This document shows positions 8,531 to 17,713 of a stretch of DNA of 64,000 nucleotides, in pieces. This DNA comes from Marinisporobacter balticus (lineage in GTDB: Bacteria; Bacillota; Clostridia; Peptostreptococcales; Thermotaleaceae), in assembly GCF_004345705.1 (NCBI RefSeq), contig NZ_SLWV01000004.1, positions 162,186 to 226,185 on the forward strand, given 5' to 3'. A program made the translations under genes and the position numbers. A model generated the notes under the pieces. It saw nothing but the letters and a program-made list of their open reading frames with translations, was not told the DNA's origin and did no database searches. How positions within the stretch are numbered: position 1 is the first letter of the stretch; each line of letters begins with the position of its first letter.

Positions 8531-9526
8531 ATGGATAGAAATTTAGCTTTAGAAATTGTAAGGGTTACAGAAACAGCTGCACTAGCGAGTGCGAGATATA
8601 TGGGTAGAGGAGATAAGGAAGCTGCAGATCAAGCGGCGGTAGATGGGATGAGGAAAGCATTTTCGCATGTATCGATTAAAGGAACGGTAGTGATTGGCGA
8701 AGGGGAACTTGATGAAGCCCCGATGCTCTATATAGGAGAAGAAGTAGGAACGTGTAAAGAACTAGATAAAGAAGTGGATATTGCAGTAGATCCACTAGAA
8801 GGAACAAACTTGATTGCCAAGGGACTTCCAAATGCTATTGCAGTACTTGCTATGGCACCAAAGGGTACATTATTACATGCACCGGATACATATATGAAAA
8901 AGATTGCAGTAGGACCGAAGGCAAAAGGATGTATCAACTTAGAAGATTCTGTTGAAAAAAACTTAAAAGCAGTTGCAAAGGCTTTAAATAAAGAGATGCA
9001 GGATTTAACCTTAATGATTCAAGATCGAGAAAGACATAAAGAAATTATTAAAGAAGCAAGAATTGCTGGATGTCGAATCAAACTATTTAGTGATGGGGAT
9101 GTAGCGACAGCAATTGCTACGTGCTTTGAAGATACAGGAATTGATATATTTATGGGAATTGGTGGTGCGCCAGAAGGTGTGATTGCAGCAGCAGCGATCA
9201 AATGCATGGGTGGAGAAATGCAAGGAAAAATCATACCGCTTTATGAGGAAGATAAAGCTAGGTGTGAGGAGTTAGGATGGACAAAAGAGAAAAGAGCGAA
9301 ATTACTTACTTTAGATGATTTGGTAAGCTCTGATGATGTATTATTTGTAGCAACGGGCGTATCTGATGGGGAATTATTAAAAGGGGTTACTTATTTGGAG
9401 AATAATAGAGCAAGAACGCACTCTGTAGTGATGAGAGGGAGTACTGGAACGATTCGATTTGTAGATGCAATTCATAAGTTAGATAAGAATGATATATTAA
9501 TAGAAACGATGGCGAAACATAAATAA
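8531..9526 (+). CDS. glpX: Class II fructose-1,6-bisphosphatase (GlpX), copy 1
   Basis: 331 residues from ATG 8531, chosen because GGAGGT at 8519-8524 sits 6 bases ahead and because the next copy starts with the same MDRNLAL. It hydrolyses fructose-1,6-bisphosphate in gluconeogenesis. Family motifs are VIGEGELDEAPML (metal Glu), VDPLEGTNL (metal motif with Glu in the fourth position where copy 2 has Asp) and GIGGAPEGVIAAAA. The gene is followed 14 bases later by a second, closely similar glpX. The region matches the ywjH-(murAB)-glpX-rho order of B. subtilis. Confidence 0.9.
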   Translation: MDRNLALEIVRVTETAALASARYMGRGDKEAADQAAVDGMRKAFSHVSIKGTVVIGEGELDEAPMLYIGEEVGTCKELDKEVDIAVDPLEGTNLIAKGLPNAIAVLAMAPKGTLLHAPDTYMKKIAVGPKAKGCINLEDSVEKNLKAVAKALNKEMQDLTLMIQDRERHKEIIKEARIAGCRIKLFSDGDVATAIATCFEDTGIDIFMGIGGAPEGVIAAAAIKCMGGEMQGKIIPLYEEDKARCEELGWTKEKRAKLLTLDDLVSSDDVLFVATGVSDGELLKGVTYLENNRARTHSVVMRGSTGTIRFVDAIHKLDKNDILIETMAKHK

Positions 9527-9540
9527 GGGGGCATATTTTT

Positions 9541-10509
9541 ATGGATAGAAATCTGGCATTAAACTTAGCGAGAGTTACGGAGGCAGCAGCATTAGGTGCT
9601 GCAAAATATATGGGGAGAGGCGATAAAAATATCGCGGACCAAGCAGCTGTTGATGGCATGAGAAGTATGCTAGATACATTAAACATAGATGGAACAGTCG
9701 TGATTGGTGAAGGAGAAATGGATGAAGCACCCATGCTTTATATTGGGGAGCAGATAGGAAAGTCTGTAGAAGGATCTATAAAGGTAGATATTGCTGTAGA
9801 TCCTGTAGATGGAACGAATTGTGTTGCAAAGGGACTTCCAAATGCTGTAGCTGTAGTAGCGATAGCACCCAAAGGACATCTTTTAAATGCACCCGATATG
9901 TATATGGACAAAATTGCAGTAGGTCCTAAAGCAAAAGGTGTGGTTTCTCTGGATGCACCCGTAAAAGAAAATCTGATAAATGTTGCAAAAGCACTTAATA
10001 AAAACATTACAGACCTTACAGTGACAATGCTTGATCGAGAGAGACATGAAAAAATCATGAAAGAATGTAGAGAATTAGGAGTAAGAATAAAATTGTTCCA
10101 AGAAGGAGATGTGGCTGCGGCTATTGCTACATGCTTTGAAGATCGAGGCGTAGATATCATGCTTGGCATTGGGGGTGCACCAGAGGGGGTTATTGCTGCA
10201 GCTGCCCTAAAATGTTTAGGGGGAGAATTTCAAGGGAAGTTAGTTCCTTTCGAAGAAGAAGAAAAAGAAAGATGTGAAAGAATGGGCGTACCTACAGATA
10301 CGGTATTGCTGATGGAAGATTTGGTAAAGGGAGATGAAGTGTTATTTGCGTCTACTGGGATATCTGATGGGGATTTATTAAAAGGGGTTACCTATTATGG
10401 AAACAATATGGCAAGAACCCATTCTGTTGTCATGCGTGCAGAAACAGGCACAATCAGATTTATAGAAACTGTTCACAAATTGGATCAAAAACCAGAGTAT
10501 GCAAAATAA
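9541..10509 (+). CDS. glpX: Class II fructose-1,6-bisphosphatase (GlpX), copy 2
   Basis: 322 residues, a tandem paralogue of the preceding gene with long blocks of near identity (for example MGRGDK, VIGEGE-x-DEAPMLYIGE, GIGGAPEGVIAAAALKC). Its metal motif reads VDPVDGTN, closer to the general DPxDGT signature than copy 1. GGGGGC before ATG 9541 is a plausible ribosome site, and the 14-base gap suggests one transcript with copy 1. Whether the two copies differ in substrate (for example sedoheptulose bisphosphate) or regulation cannot be read from sequence. Confidence 0.9.
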   Translation: MDRNLALNLARVTEAAALGAAKYMGRGDKNIADQAAVDGMRSMLDTLNIDGTVVIGEGEMDEAPMLYIGEQIGKSVEGSIKVDIAVDPVDGTNCVAKGLPNAVAVVAIAPKGHLLNAPDMYMDKIAVGPKAKGVVSLDAPVKENLINVAKALNKNITDLTVTMLDRERHEKIMKECRELGVRIKLFQEGDVAAAIATCFEDRGVDIMLGIGGAPEGVIAAAALKCLGGEFQGKLVPFEEEEKERCERMGVPTDTVLLMEDLVKGDEVLFASTGISDGDLLKGVTYYGNNMARTHSVVMRAETGTIRFIETVHKLDQKPEYAK

Positions 10510-10519
10510 TAGCAAGGAC

Positions 10520-10548
10520 TTGACAATAAAAACGATGCCATATAGAAT
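10520..10548 (+). promoter_or_regulatory. Predicted sigma-A promoter of rho
   Basis: Perfect TTGACA (10520-10525), 17-base spacer, TAGAAT (10543-10548), in the glpX-rho gap. Confidence 0.75.
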
Positions 10549-10590
10549 TGTAAGGATTGAAGTTCTAGAAAAAATAAATTTTGAATGATG

Positions 10591-10620
10591 ACTTGAAGGT
10601 TGTATATACAACCTTCAAGT
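10591..10620 (+). promoter_or_regulatory. Perfect 30-bp palindrome in the rho leader
   Basis: Bases 10591-10620 equal their own reverse complement with no loop (left arm ACTTGAAGGTTGTAT). It lies about 40 bases after the predicted promoter and about 75 before the start of rho, with no T tract after it. It may be a leader hairpin for autocontrol or a dimer binding site. Confidence 0.6.
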
Positions 10621-10693
10621 ATAAGCAGATAGCCAAAATTATTAATTTTGTGCGAATCGCTTGGTTATGATAGACATAAACGGAGGTGTGGTT

Positions 10694-12019
10694 TTGGATT
10701 TGCTTGAAATAGAAAAAAAGAAGTTGGACGAGCTGAGAGAGATGGCAAAAAAGCTTCATATAAAAAATATCACGAAGTATAAAAAACATGAACTAATAGA
10801 ACTAGTGATGGCCACTTCGAAAAAAGAAGAAGCAGTAGAAGAAAAGAAAATTCAGATGAACCGAGAGAAACTGCCGGAAAAGATCAATAATGAAATAGAT
10901 AACAGTCGAAATGTAGATACCGTAGAAGGTGTACTTGAACTTACTGAAGGCGGATTTGGATTTTTAAGATTTTATAATTTTCTTACCAGCGATGAGGATG
11001 TATATGTATCACCCTCACAAATCAGAAGGTTTAATTTAAAAACAGGTGATAAAGTTTTAGGTATTACGCGACCACCGAAAAGTGGTGAAAAATTTAGAGC
11101 TCTTCTATATGTACAAAAGGTTAACAATGACAATCCTGAAATCGCTTCGAAAAGACCTAACTTTGATAATCTCACACCTATTTACCCCAATGAAAGGCTA
11201 ACCCTTGAATATGATCCTACAGATCTTTCAACAAGACTCATTGACTTAATTGCGCCTATAGGAAAAGGGCAAAGAGGCTTGATTGTAGCCCCACCGAAGG
11301 CTGGAAAAACCATATTGCTTAAAAAAATTGCAAATAGTATTGCACAAAAGCATAAAGAGATTGAGATTATAGTCCTTTTAATAGATGAAAGACCAGAGGA
11401 AGTTACAGATATGCAAAGGTCTATTAATGGAGAGGTAATCTACTCTACGTTTGATGAATTGCCAAGTCACCATATAAAGGTAGCTGAAATGGTTTTAAAT
11501 AGAGCTAAAAGGCTTATAGAGCATGGAAAAGATGTGGTAATCTTATTAGATAGTATTACAAGGCTTGCCCGTGCATACAACTTGACAATCCCATCTACTG
11601 GAAGAACATTATCAGGAGGACTAGACCCTGGCGCACTGCACAAACCAAAAAGATTTTTTGGTGCAGCTAGAAATATTGAAGAAGGTGGTAGCTTAACAAT
11701 TTTAGCGACTGCTTTGATCGATACAGGAAGCCGTATGGATGATGTGATTTTTGAAGAATTCAAAGGTACAGGAAATATGGAACTACACTTAGATAGAAAA
11801 CTATCAGAAAAAAGAATATTCCCTGCAATTAATGTGAATAAATCAGGAACAAGAAGAGAAGATCTATTGATGAACCAAAAAGAATTAGAGGCTATATGGA
11901 ATATCAGGCGTGCCATGTCTAACAACCAAACCCAAGAAATGACAGGAACCATTATTAATAAGCTTACAGAAACGAAAACAAATCTAGAGTTTGTAGAAAA
12001 GATGCGCAATAAAATTTAA
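10694..12019 (+). CDS. rho: Transcription termination factor Rho
   Basis: 441 residues from TTG 10694, chosen because GGAGG at 10682-10686 is 7 bases ahead; TTG 10661 lacks a ribosome site. The order is: N-terminal Rho helical domain (about 1-45, LxELREMAKKL), a charged linker, the cold-shock-like RNA-binding domain (about 75-140, GFGFLRF), and the RecA-type ATPase with Walker A APPKAGKT and the Rho signatures RPEEVTDM and LSGGLDP. It is a hexameric RNA translocase ending untranslated transcripts. Position before rpmE is the conserved Firmicutes order. Confidence 0.97.
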   Translation: MDLLEIEKKKLDELREMAKKLHIKNITKYKKHELIELVMATSKKEEAVEEKKIQMNREKLPEKINNEIDNSRNVDTVEGVLELTEGGFGFLRFYNFLTSDEDVYVSPSQIRRFNLKTGDKVLGITRPPKSGEKFRALLYVQKVNNDNPEIASKRPNFDNLTPIYPNERLTLEYDPTDLSTRLIDLIAPIGKGQRGLIVAPPKAGKTILLKKIANSIAQKHKEIEIIVLLIDERPEEVTDMQRSINGEVIYSTFDELPSHHIKVAEMVLNRAKRLIEHGKDVVILLDSITRLARAYNLTIPSTGRTLSGGLDPGALHKPKRFFGAARNIEEGGSLTILATALIDTGSRMDDVIFEEFKGTGNMELHLDRKLSEKRIFPAINVNKSGTRREDLLMNQKELEAIWNIRRAMSNNQTQEMTGTIINKLTETKTNLEFVEKMRNKI

Positions 12020-12031
12020 ACGAAAAAACGC

Positions 12032-12060
12032 TTGAACTTAAATATCGCCTATGCTATAAT
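12032..12060 (+). promoter_or_regulatory. Predicted sigma-A promoter of rpmE
   Basis: TTGAAC (12032-12037), 17-base spacer, perfect TATAAT (12055-12060), in the rho-rpmE gap. Confidence 0.7.
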
Positions 12061-12125
12061 GTAATAGTTGAAAATGAAGAATTATGTTTTGATATAGAGA
12101 AATACAAAAGAAAGAGGTGAATAAC

Positions 12126-12326
12126 ATGAAAGCAGCAATCCATCCAGATTACAAAAAATCAGTTATAAAATGTGCTTGTGGCAATACATTTGAAACAGGT
12201 TCTGTAAAAGAAGAAATCAAAGTGGAAGTTTGTTCAGAATGTCATCCATTCTATACGGGTAAACAAAAGTTTGCAAGTCAAGGTGGACGTGTGGATAAGT
12301 TTAAGCAAAAATATGGCATGAAGTAA
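12126..12326 (+). CDS. rpmE: Ribosomal protein bL31, zinc-binding form
   Basis: 66 residues from ATG 12126, with AGAGGTGA at 12113-12120. Cysteines 16, 18, 36 and 39 (CAC and CSEC) form the zinc site, so this is the C+ form of bL31, a 50S subunit protein. A GTG three codons upstream overlaps the ribosome site and is not favoured. It has its own promoter after rho. Confidence 0.97.
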   Translation: MKAAIHPDYKKSVIKCACGNTFETGSVKEEIKVEVCSECHPFYTGKQKFASQGGRVDKFKQKYGMK

Positions 12327-12354
12327 TAATAGGATAGAGATTTTAGATAATTTT

Positions 12355-12382
12355 AGGTTAGAGATGATGATCTCTAACCTTT
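12355..12382 (+). terminator. Hairpin after rpmE, probable weak terminator
   Basis: A 10-bp perfect stem (12355-12364 with 12371-12380) with a TGATGA loop, followed by TTGTTGT instead of a clean T run. Confidence 0.55.
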
Positions 12383-12427
12383 GTTGTATATGGAGAAAAA
12401 ATATACCTTTCTGAAAGGAGGATTCAT

Positions 12428-13384
12428 TTGGATTACGAAAAGATTTTTAGGAAGCAGGCAAGACCAACAAGTATTGGGGGGCAAGCAGTAATAGAGGGTA
12501 TTATGATGAGAGGTCCAAAAGATATTGCTATTGCAGTTAGAAAGCAAGACCAAGAGATTGTTATAAAAAAAGAAGCGATAAAGGGAATGACAAAGAGTAT
12601 CTTTACGAAAATTCCTATTATTCGAGGAAGCATTGCGCTGATTGATGCGATGGTTATGGGTGTAAAGTCACTCACATACTCTGCTGAGTTTTTTGAAGAA
12701 GAAGAGGATACAGAAGAAAAAGGAAAGTTTGAGCTATGGATTGAGAAGAATTTTGGAGATAAGGCGAATGATATGCTCATTTATTTTTCTGTATTTATGG
12801 CGCTAGCTGTAGGGATCATTCTTTTTATTATTTCTCCAACGGTAGCAATGAATTTTCTGAAGGGAAAAATAACAAATGCGTGGGCTTTAAATGCTGTAGA
12901 AGGCATAGTAAGAATTCTGTTATTTGTAGGATATATTCTTTTGATCTCAAGAATGAAGGATATACAAAGAGTCTTTCAATACCATGGGGCAGAACATAAA
13001 ACCATTCATTGTTATGAGAGTGGGCTTCCTTTAACGGTAGAAAATGCAAAAACTTTTCCAACCCTTCACCCAAGATGTGGGACAAGTTTTCTTGTGTTTG
13101 TGATGATTGTAAGTCTTATTCTATTTTCCATGGTAGGTTGGCCAAATCCTTTGATGCGGATTTTGTCGAGATTTGTATTGCTACCAATCGTTGCAGGGAT
13201 TTCTTATGAAGTTTTAAAATGGGCAGGAAAAAGCCAATCTAAATTTGTACAAATGATTAGTTATCCAGGATTATTGCTACAAAAATTAACGACAAGAGAA
13301 CCGGACGATAGTCAATTAGAAGTAGCAATTGCTGCAATGAAAAATGTTTTGGTGGAGGACAAGGAGGCAGACCTTTGGCAGTAA
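12428..13384 (+). CDS. yqhQ: DUF1385 membrane protein, YqhQ family
   Basis: 318 residues from TTG 12428, with AAAGGAGG at 12415-12422 six bases ahead. The N-terminal GGQAVIEGIMMRGP and central YHGAEHKTIHCYE and HPRCGTSFL motifs are hallmarks of DUF1385. Several hydrophobic segments (about 115-140, 155-175, 215-240, 245-265) indicate an integral membrane protein. The conserved His/Cys pattern suggests metal binding, but no biochemical function is settled. It is typically found next to rpmE, prmC and prfA in Clostridia, as here, and its end overlaps prmC by 10 bases. Confidence 0.9.
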   Translation: MDYEKIFRKQARPTSIGGQAVIEGIMMRGPKDIAIAVRKQDQEIVIKKEAIKGMTKSIFTKIPIIRGSIALIDAMVMGVKSLTYSAEFFEEEEDTEEKGKFELWIEKNFGDKANDMLIYFSVFMALAVGIILFIISPTVAMNFLKGKITNAWALNAVEGIVRILLFVGYILLISRMKDIQRVFQYHGAEHKTIHCYESGLPLTVENAKTFPTLHPRCGTSFLVFVMIVSLILFSMVGWPNPLMRILSRFVLLPIVAGISYEVLKWAGKSQSKFVQMISYPGLLLQKLTTREPDDSQLEVAIAAMKNVLVEDKEADLWQ

Positions 13385-14241
13385 AGATACAAGAAGCTTT
13401 AAAAGAAGTTGTAAGTAGAATGGAAAAAATGAGCATACAAACACCTCTGTTAGATGCAGAGGTGCTTTTGTGTCATGTTTTAAAGAAAGAACGATATTTT
13501 TTATATACCCATCGAAACGATTGCTTGACAGATGAACAAGTTTCTCTTTTTTTAACCCTTATTGAAAAAAGAATTAACGGTATGCCTGTACAATATATTA
13601 CAAATACTCAAGAGTTCATGGGACTAGACTTCTATGTAAAAGAAGGGGTACTTATTCCTAGGGCGGATACAGAAATATTAGTAGAAAGTGTAATAGAATG
13701 GGCAAAGAAAAGGAATAATGAACCTATAAGGGTCGCGGACCTAGGAGCGGGAAGTGGTGCCATCACGATAAGCCTTGCAAAATATATAAAAAAAAGCTAC
13801 GTATATTCTGTAGATATATCCCCAGTAGCCTTAGCGATTGCAAAAAGAAATGCTCAATATAATGAGACCAACAATATTACTTTTTTAGAGGGAGATCTAT
13901 TTGAACCTTTAAGAAAAGAAAAGATAGAAGGAAAGATCGATCTATTGGTTTCTAATCCACCTTATATACCGAGGGATGAAATTGAAAAGCTTCAGATAGA
14001 AGTTGCAAAACATGAACCAAAGCTTGCATTAGATGGTGGGATAGATGGATTAGATTACTATAGAAGAATAATTGATGAAGCAATGTTTTTTGTAAAAAAA
14101 GGAGGTTGTATTGCCCTTGAAGTAGGACATGATCAAGGAGACAGGGTAAAGGTAATGATGATGGAAAAAGGGTGCTATAGAGATATAAAGAAGATAAAAG
14201 ATTTGGCGGGAATTGAAAGGGTCGTCACCGCTACGTTGTGA
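13375..14241 (+). CDS. prmC: Release-factor glutamine methyltransferase
   Basis: 288 residues from TTG 13375, with AAGGAGG at 13361-13367. PrmC (HemK) methylates the Gln of the GGQ motif of release factors; its substrate RF1 is encoded by the next gene. The SAM-binding VADLGAGSGAITISLA motif and the catalytic NPPY (in LLVSNPPYIP) are both present, and the N-terminal helical domain with QYITNTQEFMG precedes them. The 10-base overlap with yqhQ suggests translational coupling. Confidence 0.96.
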   Translation: MAVKIQEALKEVVSRMEKMSIQTPLLDAEVLLCHVLKKERYFLYTHRNDCLTDEQVSLFLTLIEKRINGMPVQYITNTQEFMGLDFYVKEGVLIPRADTEILVESVIEWAKKRNNEPIRVADLGAGSGAITISLAKYIKKSYVYSVDISPVALAIAKRNAQYNETNNITFLEGDLFEPLRKEKIEGKIDLLVSNPPYIPRDEIEKLQIEVAKHEPKLALDGGIDGLDYYRRIIDEAMFFVKKGGCIALEVGHDQGDRVKVMMMEKGCYRDIKKIKDLAGIERVVTATL

Positions 14242-14264
14242 AAATAGCGCAAAGATGATATAAT
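14236..14264 (+). promoter_or_regulatory. Predicted promoter of prfA overlapping the prmC stop
   Basis: TTGTGA (14236-14241), 17-base spacer, perfect TATAAT (14259-14264). Confidence 0.5.
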
Positions 14265-14298
14265 AAACTGTTGATATAAAATTTGTGAGGTGAAATAG

Positions 14299-15366
14299 AT
14301 GTTTGAAAAATTAGATTTTATACATGATAAATATGCTGACTTGAGCCGAAAAGTGTCAGACCCAGAGGTTATTAATAAGCAAACAGAATGGCAAAAATAT
14401 ATAAAAGAGCTTGCGGACATCGAACCTATTGTAAATGGGTACAAAGAATATAAGGAAACCAAAGATGGGATAGAAGAAGCAAAATCTATTTTAGAAGAAA
14501 GTAATGATGAAGAATTAAGAGAAATGGCAAAGATGGAATTAAATGAGTTAGAAGATAAAATAGAGGATGTAGAAAATCAATTAAAACTATTGTTAATCCC
14601 TAAGGATCCGAATGATGAAAAGAATGTTATTGTAGAGATTCGAGCGGGTGCCGGTGGTGACGAGGCAGGTTTGTTTGCAGGAAATTTATTGAGAATGTAT
14701 ACAAGATATGCAGAAAGAAATCGATGGAAAGTAGAAATGATGAGTTTAAATGAAACAGGTGTCGGTGGGATTAAGGAAGTTATCTTTATGCTTAAAGGAA
14801 AAGGTGCTTATTCAAGACTGAAGTATGAAAGTGGTGTCCATAGAGTACAGAGAATTCCTACTACAGAATCAGGAGGAAGAATCCATACGTCTACAGCTAC
14901 TGTAGCGGTATTGCCAGAAGCAGATGATGTTGAAGTTGAAATCAATCCAAATGATGTGCGCGTAGATGTTTTCCGTTCTTCTGGAAATGGTGGACAGAGT
15001 GTTAATACAACAGATTCTGCTGTAAGGGTTACCCATATGCCTACAGGAATTGTTATTTCTTGTCAAGATGAAAAATCACAGCTTAAGAATAAAGATAAAG
15101 CATTTAAAATTTTGAAAGCAAGATTGTATGATAAGATGTGTGCAGAACAACATGCAGAAATTGCTGAAGAGAGAAAGAGTCAAGTAGGTACTGGAGATAG
15201 AAGTGAAAGAATTAGAACCTATAATTTCCCACAAGGACGTGTTACAGATCATAGAATCAATCTAACATTATATAAGCTAGATTATTTATTAGACGGAGAG
15301 ATTGATGAAATATTAGATGCATTGATTACAACAGATCAAGCAAAAAAATTACAGCAAGTCGTATAG
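14299..15366 (+). CDS. prfA: Peptide chain release factor 1
   Basis: 355 residues, normal length. RF1 reads UAA and UAG and triggers peptide release. The GGQ motif is in SSGNGGQSVNTTDSA. The stop-codon recognition tripeptide region reads RIPTTESGG, the RF1-type P-x-T rather than the RF2 SPF. GAGGTG precedes ATG 14299. Confidence 0.97.
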   Translation: MFEKLDFIHDKYADLSRKVSDPEVINKQTEWQKYIKELADIEPIVNGYKEYKETKDGIEEAKSILEESNDEELREMAKMELNELEDKIEDVENQLKLLLIPKDPNDEKNVIVEIRAGAGGDEAGLFAGNLLRMYTRYAERNRWKVEMMSLNETGVGGIKEVIFMLKGKGAYSRLKYESGVHRVQRIPTTESGGRIHTSTATVAVLPEADDVEVEINPNDVRVDVFRSSGNGGQSVNTTDSAVRVTHMPTGIVISCQDEKSQLKNKDKAFKILKARLYDKMCAEQHAEIAEERKSQVGTGDRSERIRTYNFPQGRVTDHRINLTLYKLDYLLDGEIDEILDALITTDQAKKLQQVV

Positions 15367-15374
15367 CTTTTATG

Positions 15375-15402
15375 CTGAGGAACGTATCGTTCCTCAGTTT
15401 TT
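15375..15402 (+). terminator. Intrinsic terminator after prfA
   Basis: Perfect 10-bp stem (CTGAGGAACG with its complement), TAT loop, then TTTTTT. Confidence 0.92.
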
Positions 15403-15531
15403 TGTTATACATGTAGTTATTACTTGAAAAAAAGGAGTATGAGTGATAGACTATAAATTATATTTTCAGAAAGGTATATGAATAATATATTTTATGCAAA
15501 TTAACAATAGAATATTTTCTAAGAAAGAAGT

Positions 15532-16707
15532 GTGAAAACAGTGGATTCAAAAGCGGTCTTTTTAATGCATATTGGCATTCTTTTATTAGGAGCAAACATA
15601 GGAGGGTTCATTAGTACAAAACTAAAGCAGCCTGCTGTATTGGGACAAATTTTAGTAGGTATATTTCTTGGAATGGGTATATTGGAAAAGACAGAACTCA
15701 TTCATTATCTATCTGAAATAGGTGTAGTATTACTTATGTTTATTGCAGGATTAGAAACAGATGTAAATGAATTAAGAGCATCTGGGAAATCTTCTGCAGC
15801 AATAGCTGTGGCTGGAGTAATAGTGCCAATAGTTATGGTGAGCGGAGCAGCTTATTTAATCAGTGGAAATTTTATTAGTAGTATTATTTTAGGACTTATT
15901 TCAGTTGCAACAAGTGTTAGCATATCTGTTCAAACCCTTAAAGAATTAGGCCATTTAAGAACAAGGCAAGGGGTGGGTATTTTAGGAGCGGCGATTATAG
16001 ATGATATTATAGGGATTGTCCTTTTGACAATTGTTGTAGGGATGGCACGGCCAGGGACTGGAGGAAATGTATTTATTGTTATTTTAAAAATATTTTTATT
16101 CTTTGTCATTACAATGGTAGTAGGATATATCTTGGTACGAATATTGGTAAAAATTTCTGATAGAGTCAATGTAAGAAGAAGAATTGTACCCTATGCAATC
16201 ATATCTTGTTTAATATTAGCGTTTATATCTGAAGAACTTGGCGTTGCAGCTGTTACAGGAGCATATTTTGCGGGAGTTATTTTTTCTATGACCCCTTATA
16301 GGCACAAAGTTTCTCATGATGTAGGGGTGATTGCGGATACGATATTTACGCCCATCTTTTTTGTTGGGATTGGGTTAGGTGTAGAGTTAAGTTCTATTGG
16401 CGATGGATTGGGATTTAGCATATTGTTATTGGGACTAGGCATTATTGGTAAAATTGCGGGATGTGGATTTGGAGCGAAAATAACAGGTTTTAGTGGAAAA
16501 CATGCGCTACAAGTTGGTATAGGTATGGTACCACGGGCAGAAGTATCTATTATTATTGCAAATCTGGGCTTGAAAATGGCACTTATTGGACATAAGGAAT
16601 TTGCGTCTGCTATTGTCCTTGTGATTGCGACAACGCTCATAACCCCTTTATTATTAAAATGGTCTTTTAAAGGAGAAAGGAAAAGTATTAAAGATACGAT
16701 TGAATAG
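15532..16707 (+). CDS. Cation:proton antiporter (CPA2, KefB/NapA type)
   Basis: 391 residues with about 12 hydrophobic segments. The N-terminal QPAVLGQILVGIFLGMG and the central I-I-D-D-I-I-G pair of aspartates are typical of the CPA2 Na+/H+ or K+/H+ exchanger fold. No C-terminal TrkA-N or USP domain follows, so it is a bare membrane domain. GTG 15532 or GTG 15541 may be the start. Single-gene unit bounded by terminators. Ion specificity is not decided by sequence; Na+ is plausible beside a Na+-type ATP synthase. Confidence 0.82.
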   Translation: MKTVDSKAVFLMHIGILLLGANIGGFISTKLKQPAVLGQILVGIFLGMGILEKTELIHYLSEIGVVLLMFIAGLETDVNELRASGKSSAAIAVAGVIVPIVMVSGAAYLISGNFISSIILGLISVATSVSISVQTLKELGHLRTRQGVGILGAAIIDDIIGIVLLTIVVGMARPGTGGNVFIVILKIFLFFVITMVVGYILVRILVKISDRVNVRRRIVPYAIISCLILAFISEELGVAAVTGAYFAGVIFSMTPYRHKVSHDVGVIADTIFTPIFFVGIGLGVELSSIGDGLGFSILLLGLGIIGKIAGCGFGAKITGFSGKHALQVGIGMVPRAEVSIIIANLGLKMALIGHKEFASAIVLVIATTLITPLLLKWSFKGERKSIKDTIE

Positions 16708-16712
16708 ATAAC

Positions 16713-16746
16713 AAAAGCCTGTGAACAATTGTTCACAGGCTTTTGT
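16713..16746. terminator. Bidirectional-looking terminator after antiporter
   Basis: Bases 16713-16744 are a perfect 32-bp palindrome flanked by A and T runs, so it would work on either strand. Confidence 0.88.
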
Positions 16747-16843
16747 ATATATGTGAGAGAAAAAGAATATAGATAGATATGTGTAAGTCATTCACTTTTA
16801 AAGATAAAAGAATGAGAAATGAATGTGAGAATGGAGGGGGAAG

Positions 16844-17560
16844 ATGAAGAGCATATTTGTTATTAGCCTAATTGGATTAAGTATAGGTATAATAGGAACG
16901 GGTTTAGGAGGAATTATAGCTTTTTTTATGAAAAACCCTAGCAATAGATGCTTAAGCTTCATTTTAGGTGCTACAAGCGGACTCATGCTATCGATTGTAT
17001 GTTTTGATTTATTGCCTGAAGCATTTGAACTTGGGCAATTGTATGTAGCGATAAGCGGAATTATAATGGGTGTATTTACGATTATGATTTTAGAGACAGG
17101 GTTAGCAGAAAAGAATGAGGATTTTACAAAGACAGGAATCTTATTAGGAATAGGCATTGCTCTTCATAATTTTCCAGAAGGATTAGCAATTGGAGCGGGG
17201 TTTATGGCAACGAAAGAGTTGGGTATAGGTATATCTATTGTTATTGGGTTACATAATATGCCTGAGGGGATCGCCATGGCCACACCGCTTAGGGTAGGAG
17301 GAATGGGTAGGTTAAAAGTTTTTTTGTATACAATCTTTGCAGGGATGCCTATAGGATTAGGCGCTTTTATTGGGGCATTTTTAGGAGAAATATCTAAAGG
17401 TTTTGTGGCGTTTTGTTTAGCCTATGCAGCTGGAACGATGCTTTATATAACGTGCGAAGAATTAATTCCAAACTCTCTTCGCTTTCAATTTAAAAGAGTA
17501 TCAAGCTTTGGATTTGTATTCGGATTTATTGTGGGGATTATTCTATCACAAAAATTGTAA
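16844..17560 (+). CDS. ZIP family divalent metal transporter
   Basis: 238 residues with about eight hydrophobic helices. The two metal-site signatures HNFPEGLAIG (about residue 108) and HNMPEGIAMA (about residue 137) are those of ZIP transporters such as ZupT, which import Zn2+, Fe2+ or Mn2+. GGAGGGGG lies before ATG 16844. It is transcribed alone between the antiporter terminator and tsaC. An imperfect repeat around 16790-16816 upstream might be an operator, but this is uncertain. Confidence 0.9.
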   Translation: MKSIFVISLIGLSIGIIGTGLGGIIAFFMKNPSNRCLSFILGATSGLMLSIVCFDLLPEAFELGQLYVAISGIIMGVFTIMILETGLAEKNEDFTKTGILLGIGIALHNFPEGLAIGAGFMATKELGIGISIVIGLHNMPEGIAMATPLRVGGMGRLKVFLYTIFAGMPIGLGAFIGAFLGEISKGFVAFCLAYAAGTMLYITCEELIPNSLRFQFKRVSSFGFVFGFIVGIILSQKL

Positions 17561-17713
17561 AAAGTAGATCATAAATTTAGATAGAAAAAAAGAGCAATCA
17601 TGTTTATATTTGGGTGAATTTAGAGAACTTGTTTAACCATATGGTTTTATGAACGTTGAAATTAGTGTATAATAATGAAAGATATTTGATTGAAATTCTA
17701 CGAGGTGATAAAA

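Noticed and set aside
9738..10169. 143-codon minus-strand ORF inside the second glpX
   Set aside because: Shadow of glpX; a similar shadow exists at the same place in the first copy.
11467..12009. 180-codon minus-strand ORF inside rho
   Set aside because: Antisense shadow of a highly conserved gene.
17635..17646. AACCATATGGTT palindrome before tsaC as an operator
   Set aside because: Only 12 bases in AT-rich DNA, with no matching site elsewhere in the window; too weak to list.
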